This document shows, one piece after another, positions 54,996 to 63,787 of a DNA stretch of 64,000 nucleotides. The stretch covers positions 646,001 through 710,000 of the forward strand of contig NZ_CP035088.1 of assembly GCF_004786035.1 (NCBI RefSeq), written 5' to 3'. The notes beneath the pieces were generated by a model. The model ran no database searches. It was not told the origin of the DNA and saw only the letters and a program-made list of their open reading frames with translations. This stretch comes from Pseudomonas viciae. Lineage in GTDB: Bacteria; Pseudomonadota; Gammaproteobacteria; Pseudomonadales; Pseudomonadaceae. A program made the position numbers and the translations under genes. How positions within the stretch are numbered: position 1 is the stretch's first letter; each line of letters starts with the position of its first letter.

Positions 54996-57900
54996 ATGAG
55001 TGAATCCAAGTTCTCATCGACGGACAGTTACGTCGATTTTGTGGGTTTATTGAAACTCAAGGATCTTGAACAGGCATTAATTTCCCACAAGGGCTCCGAT
55101 CAATATGATGCGGTGCTCCGGTATTACTTCGGTTGTATCGCCTTGTTGGATTCGCCGCGCATGTTGGAGCCGCTGGGGCTGCTCAAGCAAGCGGTGGGCG
55201 CTTTGCGGGGCAGTAGCCGACCGCGTCGTGCGACAGGGCCGTTGAGTTCGGAGGGCGCCGGGACAGTGGATCTGGCGCAAACGTACAACAAGATCGAAGG
55301 GTTCGAAACGCGTCTGCACAACAGTGTTGAGCAATTGAAAATGCCCGCCACCGAGGTGCCGAAAAATCTGCACTTTGTCTGGCTCGGCGGCGGTGTCGGG
55401 GCGATTCAGCGTGACTACATCAATGTCTGGAAACAGGTGATGGGCGCAGAGGGTTATCGCCTCAGCTTCTGGTATGACAGCGACGCGCTGTTGGCCCATG
55501 AAACCAACCGGATCATTGTCGAAGCCGCCAAGGCCGATGCCATGCTCAATGGCGGGCAGGCCAGCAGCGATGCGTTGGCGTTGGGCGACCGTTACGAAGA
55601 GCGCGTCATTGTGCTGAAGCAGCAGATGTACGCGCATATCCAAAAGGCCGTGGAAAACGGCGGCAGCGCCGATGACGCGAGAATCGATCTGCTGGTTCGG
55701 GCCTATGGGCAGGATAAGGTGCGGCTGAAGGCCCTGATGAACGAAAACCGTCTCAGCTTGAGGGCCTTGGCTGGGGACGGCCTGACACTGCGCGACGTTG
55801 CCATCGGTGAAGCACCCTTGAATTTGCGGGATATCTACGAACGCGAGATCAGCCTGCGCGGGATGTTGGCGGGGGGCTCCGATATCGTGCGGATCGAAGC
55901 CTTGCTCGCCGAGGGTGGCAGCTATGTCGATATCGATCACCTGCCGCCCTTGTTGGACAAACTGGGCGAGGTGGACATTCGCGGGTTCAAGACCGACGCA
56001 CGCCTGGGCGTGCTGCAGTTGCTGCTCGATCAAAATCCCGAATGGATGCCAGGCCGTCAGGCCTTGCGCGGCCAGTATACGGATTATTCCAGCGCAATCC
56101 CGGCCGAGCATCGCGATGCACTCGAGCGTTTCGCGAAAAGCCGACCCGAGTTGAAACGCGTTTTCTGCCCGCCAGCGGAGCGCCTGGCTCGCCCGTACGA
56201 GCTGCGAGCCGTGACCGTACGAAACTCGTTGAGCAACGCCTTCCTGATGGCCCACCCAGGGGCGGCAATGCTCAACAGCGTGCTCGCGCGTTTCAGGCGC
56301 AATTATGCAATCGTCGATACCACCGCGCGCCTGGCAGATGAACAGAACGTGGCCCTCACCGATGTCGAGGCCATGAGCGGTCTGGCGCGGCAGGCCGCGA
56401 CGCAGGTTTTCGGCGCGTTCCATGAGCTGCCGCCGGAAGTGGAAATGGGCGCGGCTTTCCTGGTCGAGGCGGCCGCCACTTACTACAGCGACGGCATCCG
56501 TCCCCAGAGTGAAGGGACGATCTATCTGACTGGCCCCGGCGCCATGCGTGAGGGGGTGGCGCACTACCTGAGCACGCACCTTACGCCGCGAACCGCTGAG
56601 CAGTGGCGAGAGGGGGCTGCCATTGCCGCCATCGGCACTGTCAACGGCGCCACCGAGGAGGAGCAGGATCACTCCTGGAAAGAGAACCAGAGTGACACCC
56701 GGCAATGGCTCAGCGATGAGATAAAACGCTGGCAAGAGGGCCGGTTCAAGGCGCGTTATGCGGGTGAGATGGCTGAGCTGCTCAAATACCGCACTCTCCA
56801 ATTCGATGATGGCTGGCCGGTGATCGAAGGGCGGTATGTGCTGTCCACCGACCTGTTGCAGCACCTGGCCGATGAGCTGGGTGAGCCGTTCAAGCAGAGC
56901 ATGAATCGTAGCCATGACGGCGTGGTGACGTTCGACAAGGCCATACCGCTGGGCTTTGATGAGCGCCAGGCGATCCTCGCCCGAAGCGCCGACGTGTTGC
57001 CGCCTGCTTCGTTGGGTGATGCGCAGACGCGGCAGTTGTCCATCGCCGAGCTCTTGAAGCAACTGGCCGAGGGGCGGTTCGAAATCGCGCAATTGAGCCC
57101 CCTGCAACGCTTGCTGCTGGGCGCCTTGATCGGTGCGAAGAGCTTGGATAATCGCAGCTTCGACGCGGTTCGCCCGCAGTTGGATAACCTGGCCAACAAC
57201 CTTGCCACTCACGGCACCGCTGGCCGCTACGCGACGATCGAACAGGCCTTGTATCAGCGTAAGGCCCCCGCCTTCCTGGCCGGGCTTGCCAGTGCCACCG
57301 ATGACCCGCCAGGGCATGACGAAACCGCCTTGGGGCTGAAGAAAGCGGCGCTGGAACAGCCTTTGACGTTGCGCCAATGGGGCCGGCAGGTAGCCCGCAT
57401 CCGGCAGGTGGCGCAGCTGGAGTACCGTGTTCGGATCGTGGAGCGCCTGGGTAGCGTCCTGGACGATTTCGAAGCGGACACGATCAAGCTCGTGCCCCAG
57501 GATTTACTGCTCCAGGGCGAAGGCGACAGGATCGGCGGACGTTGTTATCCCCTGGCCCTGGCAATGGCGGCTGCCTTGACCGAGGGCAAGGCGGCGGTCA
57601 ACACCCTGCGCGAGCGTTTCTACCTGGGAGTTATCGAGCCAGGGTCCAGCGATTCGGCGACTCTTGTGCAGTGCGTGGAGTCATTGCGCGATGTGCAGAT
57701 CGGCGATGTCGGCAGTGCGCTGGCGCGCTCGGATCTGAATGCGGTCGTGGACATTCTGCAAGCCAGGACAGCCACCAGTACGCTGATGCTCAACTCTGAC
57801 AATCACGCCATGCTGGTGGCCAAGACCCTGGAGGGCGAACGCAGCACTTTTCATTTCTACGATCCGAATTTTGGGCTATTCGAATTCGAGGATTCGACTC

Positions 57901-60900
57901 GGTTCAGGCAGGCGTTGGAGCAGTTCTTCCTCCAGCAGAAGATGGCCAGTCATTACGCGGCGTATGGCGATGCGGCTCGCCCGATGTTCGACCTGATCGA
58001 ACTGGACGGCGCGCGGGTGTCACGAGTGACGTTGGCGGGGGCCATCCAGGTCTCGAAACTGCTGCAGCCCGGCGCGTTGCCCGGCCAAGTGCAACGTCCT
58101 GTCCGGCAGCGGTTGATCAACGCTCGTGGGCAGTCGCTGCAGAGCAATCCGCGACTGGGTAATTGCCTGCTGGCGCTGGATGGTCACTGGTGGGGCCAGC
58201 AGATTGAACATGTGACGAGCGGCCTCCAGCAGAAAAATCAGTTGGCCCCCCACCTTGTGCCGTTGTTCGAAACCCTGGAGGTCCTGTCGAACGGATCGTA
58301 CCGGATAAGCCTGATCGATCCTGGGAATCCGGAACACCTGGTGCGGGCCGTCACGGACGACCATCGACTCCTGCGGATAAAGAACTACCTCTCGGAACGT
58401 TTTTCAGCCTTGGCCAATAGATCCTCCGTCGTGAACGATCCGACCGAGGTCGGCAGCGTTCACACCCTGAACGCCGGCTTCGCCATACAAGCGCTGATGA
58501 ACGCCTTACGGGGCCGAGAGGGGCCTGAGCGGCCATTGAGCCTGGCGGTCCGCTTGCATGCCTATGTCAATTACGCGCAATTGGTGCATGGCAACGTGGC
58601 CGAAATCGCCGGCCTGGTCGGCCTGGTTCGACAGGCACTGGCCCAGGAGAAACTGATTGCCCGTACCGTCGCGCCAGTGGTCAAGGCGGCAGTGGGAAGC
58701 AGCGTGAGCGAAGCGACCGGGGGATTGCTGCAATTGGCGAATGTCGGATTCGACATCTATCAGTTGTCGGCTGCACAAACCGAAGTCGAGCGCGCTCAGT
58801 TCGCTACCCAACTGGCGTTCGACTCGGCCAGCCTGATGTTGTCGGTGGGTGCCTACGCCGTCGGTGCCACCACCGCTGGAGCATTGCTGGGCGGTGCTGC
58901 CGTGATGCTGGGCGGGTTGGCGGTGGGAGTGGCGGCACTGGCCCAAGGTTTTGCCACCATTGCCGAAGAAGCCAAGCAGGTCGGGCTGTTTTTCGATGAG
59001 GTGGCAACCGCCCATCTCCAGCCCTATCGCCCTGATGCCAGCGGTGGTGCATGGCTGCCGCGTTCGTCGCTGATCGTTCATACACTGGACCTGACCCGCG
59101 CCGAGCTGATGCTGGACAGCCCCAAACTGTATCCGTTGCGCGATCATTTCGGGGTGCCTACCTTTGATGACGATTACGAGCGGGCGATCGATGTCCGTCG
59201 GTATCTGAATCTACCGGGGCGAGCCAAATTCGCGCCGCCCGCGGGTTCAGTCATCGTCCTGCCCTGCACACCGCAAACCTGTTATCGCTACGAGTACAAG
59301 GCATTACCCTTCGCCAGACTGCGCCATGACACCGGGTTCGACACGGCGCGGCGCCTGGAGAAAAAGACCGCGCAGGGAGGATGGCTGTTTCTGTTTTCCT
59401 TCTACTCGTTCCCCAGTGACTACATCCTTTATCGCCTGGTCCCGGATTATCGACCGACAGCGATCAAGGTGTTGCTCGATGGCATCGATCGCTCTCTGGT
59501 GGTGCCCGTGCTGCCACCGGATTGGCACGGAAAAATCACCTATGAGATCCAGGGTGCCGGCAAGCGCTGTGCATTGGTGCTCCATCCCGGCGTGAGCCTG
59601 ACCCTCGATACGACGCGTCCGTTGAACTCGAGTTGGGTGTTGGACGCCCCTTGGGCCCAGGAGAGTGATATCCGGATCGAGCGTTACGCAAGACTGTTCA
59701 TCGGTGACGTTCAAGTGACGCTCAGTGGATCGGGGCGTCATGACGTGCTGCTGCGGATCAGCCAGGATCAAGTGTTCAAGATGGGGGCGGGCAAGCTCGT
59801 GGTTGTCGAGCAGGAGGTGCCTGCGAGCATGGATCGGCAGGCGTTGCAGGAGCACTTCCAGACCCTGGCCAGGCAGCACCGCCTGGTGATGCCGTATACA
59901 CCGGTTCATCGTTACCTGGTGCCGTTCGAGAAGCCGGACGAACCCCGCTACGTCACGGCCTGGTATGACGCCAAGGACGACCGTTTCCTGTTCATGCGTG
60001 ACGAGTTGCCGGGCGTCGATGAAGCGGTGCTGGGAGCGGTGGCGGGCGGTTCCTGCTATTTCTACGACCCGCAGAATCTGATCATCTGGCAAGCCGACGC
60101 GGTCACCGGGCTGCTGAGCCATCGCTATTGGTTGCGCAGCACAAGGAATGTGACTGCCATCATCCAGCGTGTCGAGGCGGATGCGCAGGGGGTGATTCAT
60201 GTCGTACAGCAAATCACTCGCGAGGATCAGACCTACGATGTACTGGTGTATGTGATTCATGAGGGGCAATTGCTGCTCAGTTCAGTCACGCGCGATCTGG
60301 ATCCAGCGTTGGAGTCCATTTTCAGCGCCAGCGAGACACTGGCCGACTGGTCGCAGGTCTTGGGCAGCGATTACCCCTTTGTCCCGTATGTTCGCAACGA
60401 GGACAGCTTTGCCACCGTCAATTGGCAACCGGCGCCCTTCGTTTCGGTCTGCTGGAAGAGTGAGGCGCAGTTACGGGACATGGCCTGGGTGCGCGACAGA
60501 GACGGCTTGATCATTCGTCCTTCGTCCAGACCCAACCAGCACCGTGGCTGGGCCGATTCGATCAAGAACATGACCGATCTGACGCTGCTCACGCTGGCCG
60601 ACGACAGTGATATGTTCGTGGTTTATGACCGGCTCAGAAAGGAACTCTGTCGTAGGCAGCGAACCTTGGTCGCGGGCAAAGGGCAGTGGTCCAACAGATG
60701 GTTGCAGTCCGACAAGCTGGAGGATGTGATCGCTGTCGAGAGTGGATACGTGGCGCTGACATCCGATGGCCGGTTCTTCAACCTGACGAGCCTGGGCGAT
60801 CTCGAGCTGGGCGGCGTGAACGAGGCATGGTTCAAGGATCGGGTGCATTGGTGGTTGGCGTTGGAGTCGCTGGCCCGGCAATACGCGAGCGAGTGCTTTG

Positions 60901-62066
60901 CCCTTATCGGTTTGAGCAACTTCAATGACGACGCCAAGTTGTGTGCCTGGTATGTCGGCAACAGGCTGTTGCTGGCTGAACTGGGGCACGCCAAGGAAGT
61001 ACGCCTGCTCGGCGCCACCCCGGATGGCGAGGCGGCCTGGTTATTCGATGTTTCGAGTGGCGAAGTCTATCGCCAGGCTTTTATCGATCCACAGAAATTG
61101 GCGGCGATATTTGGCCAGGGCTCACGCGTGCTGCAGGCTGATGCATTGCCCCGCGCGGAACGTGAATGGGCGCCCTGGCAGTTTGTCGAGCTGAAGGCCG
61201 AAGGTGTGGGGCTGCGTGGCGTGACATTCGAGGGGGTGGTGCTCGCGTTACGCGACCAGGAGCCGGCGTTGATTACCGGTGTCACTCGTCAATGGGTGGT
61301 CGCACAGGATGGACGGGAGCAAGAGGGGCTCAGGCTATTGGCGGCCCAGCCGTTCCATAGCGCACTGCTGTCGGTGGAGGAGCCTGAGAGCCTGAAGTGG
61401 TTCGTCGCCAGGACCGGGCGTGTCATCCGGGTTCCCAGGGCCGCCATTCCGGAATCCTTCGCGTTATTGGGAACCCAGCGGCAGACCCAGGTATTACTTC
61501 ATGAAAGCAAGAATGGACAGCTGCTGACCTTGCCCGGCACGGGGCAAATGGGACCACTCAGTTATGTCCAGCGTGAAGGCGAGGTGCTGGTTGTCGAGGG
61601 CCAGGAGGTGAAGATCGATGATCTCCTGGCGCTGATGCCGGACGATGTCACGACCCTGATCCTGCGCATGGGGCAAGGCGCGGTGAGTTACCGGCTGTCA
61701 AGAGCGGCCTGGCTGCGGGTCAAGTCGGTCATCCTCGACTGCCGACATTCACTGGGCAGCGCGGTGACAGTCCCCGGCAAATTGATCTGGGACCTGGATG
61801 AGCCTGACCCGTTGTTGCTCAGTCGCGTCCATGAACACCTGGTGATCATTGATCCGGACAGTGGGCACAGTGTGATTGTTCGCGAGGTGTATGCGGCAGA
61901 TATCAACTTGCGCGGGGAAGTCCTGCTCAGTTTTGGCGGGAATCGGCATTATGCCGTTTCGACCCTGATAGAGCGGTTGGATGCCTTGCCGGATGTCCAG
62001 GGCGGCGTCACGCTCAAGGCGTTGTCGAACGTGTCGTCTGTGGTGGAAACCAATGAGGTGGGTTGA
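54996..62066 (+). CDS. large glycosylating toxin, TcdA/TcdB- and lymphostatin-like
   Basis: 2356 residues. Residues about 120-570 match the clostridial large-toxin glycosyltransferase (GT44, GT-A fold): PKNLHFVWLGGG (W129), FWYDSDALL (D161, D163), DXD motif D312-I313-D314 in GGSYVDIDHLPP, SNAFLMAHPGAAML, IYLTGPGAM (about 509-517) and the C-terminal Ser-x-Trp loop (W561, DHSWKEN). Residues about 835-975 look like a YopT/C58 cysteine protease: C850 in GGRCYPLALAMA, H937 in DNHAMLVAK, D956 in YDPNFG. A hydrophobic Ala/Gly-rich stretch at about 1279-1325 resembles the pore-forming region. No CROP repeats; the last 1000 residues are beta-rich and unassigned. No signal peptide. GT44 toxins glycosylate Rho/Ras GTPases in host cells; target here unknown. 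The ATG at 54996 (GGAAG 8 bases upstream) is preferred over 54981. Confidence 0.88.
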   Translation: MSESKFSSTDSYVDFVGLLKLKDLEQALISHKGSDQYDAVLRYYFGCIALLDSPRMLEPLGLLKQAVGALRGSSRPRRATGPLSSEGAGTVDLAQTYNKIEGFETRLHNSVEQLKMPATEVPKNLHFVWLGGGVGAIQRDYINVWKQVMGAEGYRLSFWYDSDALLAHETNRIIVEAAKADAMLNGGQASSDALALGDRYEERVIVLKQQMYAHIQKAVENGGSADDARIDLLVRAYGQDKVRLKALMNENRLSLRALAGDGLTLRDVAIGEAPLNLRDIYEREISLRGMLAGGSDIVRIEALLAEGGSYVDIDHLPPLLDKLGEVDIRGFKTDARLGVLQLLLDQNPEWMPGRQALRGQYTDYSSAIPAEHRDALERFAKSRPELKRVFCPPAERLARPYELRAVTVRNSLSNAFLMAHPGAAMLNSVLARFRRNYAIVDTTARLADEQNVALTDVEAMSGLARQAATQVFGAFHELPPEVEMGAAFLVEAAATYYSDGIRPQSEGTIYLTGPGAMREGVAHYLSTHLTPRTAEQWREGAAIAAIGTVNGATEEEQDHSWKENQSDTRQWLSDEIKRWQEGRFKARYAGEMAELLKYRTLQFDDGWPVIEGRYVLSTDLLQHLADELGEPFKQSMNRSHDGVVTFDKAIPLGFDERQAILARSADVLPPASLGDAQTRQLSIAELLKQLAEGRFEIAQLSPLQRLLLGALIGAKSLDNRSFDAVRPQLDNLANNLATHGTAGRYATIEQALYQRKAPAFLAGLASATDDPPGHDETALGLKKAALEQPLTLRQWGRQVARIRQVAQLEYRVRIVERLGSVLDDFEADTIKLVPQDLLLQGEGDRIGGRCYPLALAMAAALTEGKAAVNTLRERFYLGVIEPGSSDSATLVQCVESLRDVQIGDVGSALARSDLNAVVDILQARTATSTLMLNSDNHAMLVAKTLEGERSTFHFYDPNFGLFEFEDSTRFRQALEQFFLQQKMASHYAAYGDAARPMFDLIELDGARVSRVTLAGAIQVSKLLQPGALPGQVQRPVRQRLINARGQSLQSNPRLGNCLLALDGHWWGQQIEHVTSGLQQKNQLAPHLVPLFETLEVLSNGSYRISLIDPGNPEHLVRAVTDDHRLLRIKNYLSERFSALANRSSVVNDPTEVGSVHTLNAGFAIQALMNALRGREGPERPLSLAVRLHAYVNYAQLVHGNVAEIAGLVGLVRQALAQEKLIARTVAPVVKAAVGSSVSEATGGLLQLANVGFDIYQLSAAQTEVERAQFATQLAFDSASLMLSVGAYAVGATTAGALLGGAAVMLGGLAVGVAALAQGFATIAEEAKQVGLFFDEVATAHLQPYRPDASGGAWLPRSSLIVHTLDLTRAELMLDSPKLYPLRDHFGVPTFDDDYERAIDVRRYLNLPGRAKFAPPAGSVIVLPCTPQTCYRYEYKALPFARLRHDTGFDTARRLEKKTAQGGWLFLFSFYSFPSDYILYRLVPDYRPTAIKVLLDGIDRSLVVPVLPPDWHGKITYEIQGAGKRCALVLHPGVSLTLDTTRPLNSSWVLDAPWAQESDIRIERYARLFIGDVQVTLSGSGRHDVLLRISQDQVFKMGAGKLVVVEQEVPASMDRQALQEHFQTLARQHRLVMPYTPVHRYLVPFEKPDEPRYVTAWYDAKDDRFLFMRDELPGVDEAVLGAVAGGSCYFYDPQNLIIWQADAVTGLLSHRYWLRSTRNVTAIIQRVEADAQGVIHVVQQITREDQTYDVLVYVIHEGQLLLSSVTRDLDPALESIFSASETLADWSQVLGSDYPFVPYVRNEDSFATVNWQPAPFVSVCWKSEAQLRDMAWVRDRDGLIIRPSSRPNQHRGWADSIKNMTDLTLLTLADDSDMFVVYDRLRKELCRRQRTLVAGKGQWSNRWLQSDKLEDVIAVESGYVALTSDGRFFNLTSLGDLELGGVNEAWFKDRVHWWLALESLARQYASECFALIGLSNFNDDAKLCAWYVGNRLLLAELGHAKEVRLLGATPDGEAAWLFDVSSGEVYRQAFIDPQKLAAIFGQGSRVLQADALPRAEREWAPWQFVELKAEGVGLRGVTFEGVVLALRDQEPALITGVTRQWVVAQDGREQEGLRLLAAQPFHSALLSVEEPESLKWFVARTGRVIRVPRAAIPESFALLGTQRQTQVLLHESKNGQLLTLPGTGQMGPLSYVQREGEVLVVEGQEVKIDDLLALMPDDVTTLILRMGQGAVSYRLSRAAWLRVKSVILDCRHSLGSAVTVPGKLIWDLDEPDPLLLSRVHEHLVIIDPDSGHSVIVREVYAADINLRGEVLLSFGGNRHYAVSTLIERLDALPDVQGGVTLKALSNVSSVVETNEVG

Positions 62067-62663
62067 TTACGGCACCAGATAGCCCTTGACCCCGGTAAAG
62101 ATGATCTGCGCCGCCAGCGCGCAGACAAATAGCCCCATCAGGCGACTGACGATCTGCAAGCCCTGGTCGCCCAGAATCCTCTCGATGCGGCTGGACAGGT
62201 ACAGCACCACGCCGACGGTGAAGCTGGCCAGGGCGATGCTGATGATGGCCATGAGCTTATCGTCCCAGTGCGGTTGGCTCACGCCCATCACCAGCAGGGC
62301 GCCGATGGTGCCGGGGCCGACGGTCAATGGAATGGTCAGCGGGACGATGGTCACGTCCTGCTGCACGTTGTCGGTCTGGACCGCCGACTTGCCTTGGGCC
62401 ATGCCCAGTGCCGAAATGAACAGCACGCTGCCGGCGCCGATACGGAACGCGTCCACGGTGATGCCGAACACGCTGAAAATCACCCGCCCGAACAAGTACA
62501 GCAATACGCTGGACACCAGCGTCGCGGTCGCGACCTTCCAGGCCAGGCGGCGTTGTTCCTTGCGTGAATAGCCGCGAGTCAGGCCGATAAAACACGACAA
62601 CACGAAGAAGGGGCTGTAGAGCACCAACATCTTCAGGTAAACGCTGAACAGCACATGGAGCAT
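62067..62663 (-). CDS. MarC-family integral membrane protein (UPF0056)
   Basis: 198 residues with six hydrophobic helices. SPFFVLSCFIGLTRGYSRKE, AFRIGAGSVLFISALGMAQG, and VPLTIPLTVGPGTIGALLVM (the TxxGPGxI motif) identify the MarC/YchE family, whose function is unknown; the link to multiple antibiotic resistance has been withdrawn for E. coli MarC. Its stop codon (TAA, complement of 62067-62069) abuts the toxin stop with no spacer. Confidence 0.92.
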   Translation of the reverse strand: MLHVLFSVYLKMLVLYSPFFVLSCFIGLTRGYSRKEQRRLAWKVATATLVSSVLLYLFGRVIFSVFGITVDAFRIGAGSVLFISALGMAQGKSAVQTDNVQQDVTIVPLTIPLTVGPGTIGALLVMGVSQPHWDDKLMAIISIALASFTVGVVLYLSSRIERILGDQGLQIVSRLMGLFVCALAAQIIFTGVKGYLVP

Positions 62664-62915
62664 GGTCGAGGCTCACGACGAATGAAATTGGCGTGGAGTT
62701 TATCAGGCGCCGGGGTGCCTGTCGGCTTACCGTGAGCGTTTTAAGTGCAGAAAAACTTCTCTTTATTGTGGCGATGTTGTTTCAGGAGGGCAGGGGGTTT
62801 TTAGTGTCGCAGGTATTATGTGTGGTTACAGTTTTGCGCTTGTTGTTCGGGGCTGGATTACGTCATTTTGTGCTTGGGATCCATGGAGGATCTTAATTGA
62901 ATAAGGGAACTATGT
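62664..62915. other. lower-GC intergenic region between the MarC gene and the unknown-family gene
   Basis: 252 bases, T-rich on the plus strand (for example AAAAACTTCTCTTTATTGTG at about 62751-62770). It must hold the promoters of both divergent genes. A 67-codon open frame at 62693 has no family likeness and was not called. Confidence 0.4.
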
Positions 62916-63725
62916 ATGAGCGCTAACTTTGATTCAGTTGTAACGTTGACGGATCGTCTTGATCGCCTGAGTAATTATGATGTCACGTCGGACAATGTTG
63001 TTGTTTCTTCGCGTGCCGCCAAGGTGGGTTTAGTTGGGTTTAATGAGACTGTCGAAAAACCCGACCGTGCTTCCATTGTCGGGGACAGTATCCTGGCATT
63101 TGTATCGGGCATGACGGAGCAGAATCAAGCGGATATTCAGCACTCCTATCTGTTTGCATCGTTAGTGGCTAACAGGCAGTACCCGCGGGACGAACAGGGT
63201 AAAGAGTGGTATCAACTATTTCTTAACGTCATGCAGGATTGCGGCTGGACTATTCTGCAACGGTATTACGACACGGTTGCGGCTTCCGGCAAGAGCTTCC
63301 AAATGGATCAACTGGTGTTGAAAATTCTGGGTTCGGCCGTGGCCGCAGCTACTGTTCCCGGCCCAACCTCAATGCTGATGCTTAAAGTGGCCGGTGATGC
63401 AATAGCTGCGCTGCAAACCGGTGGTAAACCGCTTCGGGTTTTTGATCAGAACATCAGAGACTCCGGTGCGGGAGGATTTGGTGTGGCGGCCTGCCACGAA
63501 ACTCCGGACGGCGAAGTTATTCTGGCCCTGGGCGCCGTGCGCTTCATCAATCGGACCAATCAGACCAAAGTTCTGTTTGTGGACTGGGACAGCGGTTCGG
63601 TCGATCTGTATCGCGGCGAATGCCATATGACCATGGTACCGGCAGTTATTAATCGTACCCGAGCCACGATCATTGCCAGGTTGGGTGATCGTGCGCAGAA
63701 AAGAATCGAAGAGTACGAGATCTGA
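62916..63725 (+). CDS. protein of unknown function, paralogue of the next gene
   Basis: 269 residues, no recognised family. Residues about 58-115 (ILAFVSGMTEQNQADIQHSY, then LFASLVANRQYP and EWYQLFLNVMQDCGW) are shared with the next, truncated gene. A hydrophobic stretch around residues 133-165 (LGSAVAAATVPGPTSMLMLK) could insert in a membrane. The C-terminal 85 residues look beta-rich (VILALGAVRFINRTNQTKVL, LFVDWDSGSVDLYRGECH). No signal peptide. The ribosome binding site is weak (AAGGGAAC). It lies in the low-GC patch beside the toxin. It may be an effector, a toxin accessory or a self-protection protein; none of these is shown. Confidence 0.75.
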   Translation: MSANFDSVVTLTDRLDRLSNYDVTSDNVVVSSRAAKVGLVGFNETVEKPDRASIVGDSILAFVSGMTEQNQADIQHSYLFASLVANRQYPRDEQGKEWYQLFLNVMQDCGWTILQRYYDTVAASGKSFQMDQLVLKILGSAVAAATVPGPTSMLMLKVAGDAIAALQTGGKPLRVFDQNIRDSGAGGFGVAACHETPDGEVILALGAVRFINRTNQTKVLFVDWDSGSVDLYRGECHMTMVPAVINRTRATIIARLGDRAQKRIEEYEI

Positions 63726-63787
63726 TCTCTTGTGAACTTTTGGCGACTACACAGTAGTCGCCATCCATTGGCGAAGCAGGTGATGAT

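Noticed and set aside
55077..57377. 766-codon open frame on the minus strand inside the toxin gene
   Set aside because: The toxin frame has clear GT44 and C58 motifs. The opposite frame has no recognisable domain and arises from codon bias.
62693..62896. 67-codon open frame between the MarC gene and the unknown-family gene
   Set aside because: No ribosome binding site, no family likeness, overlaps the likely promoter region.
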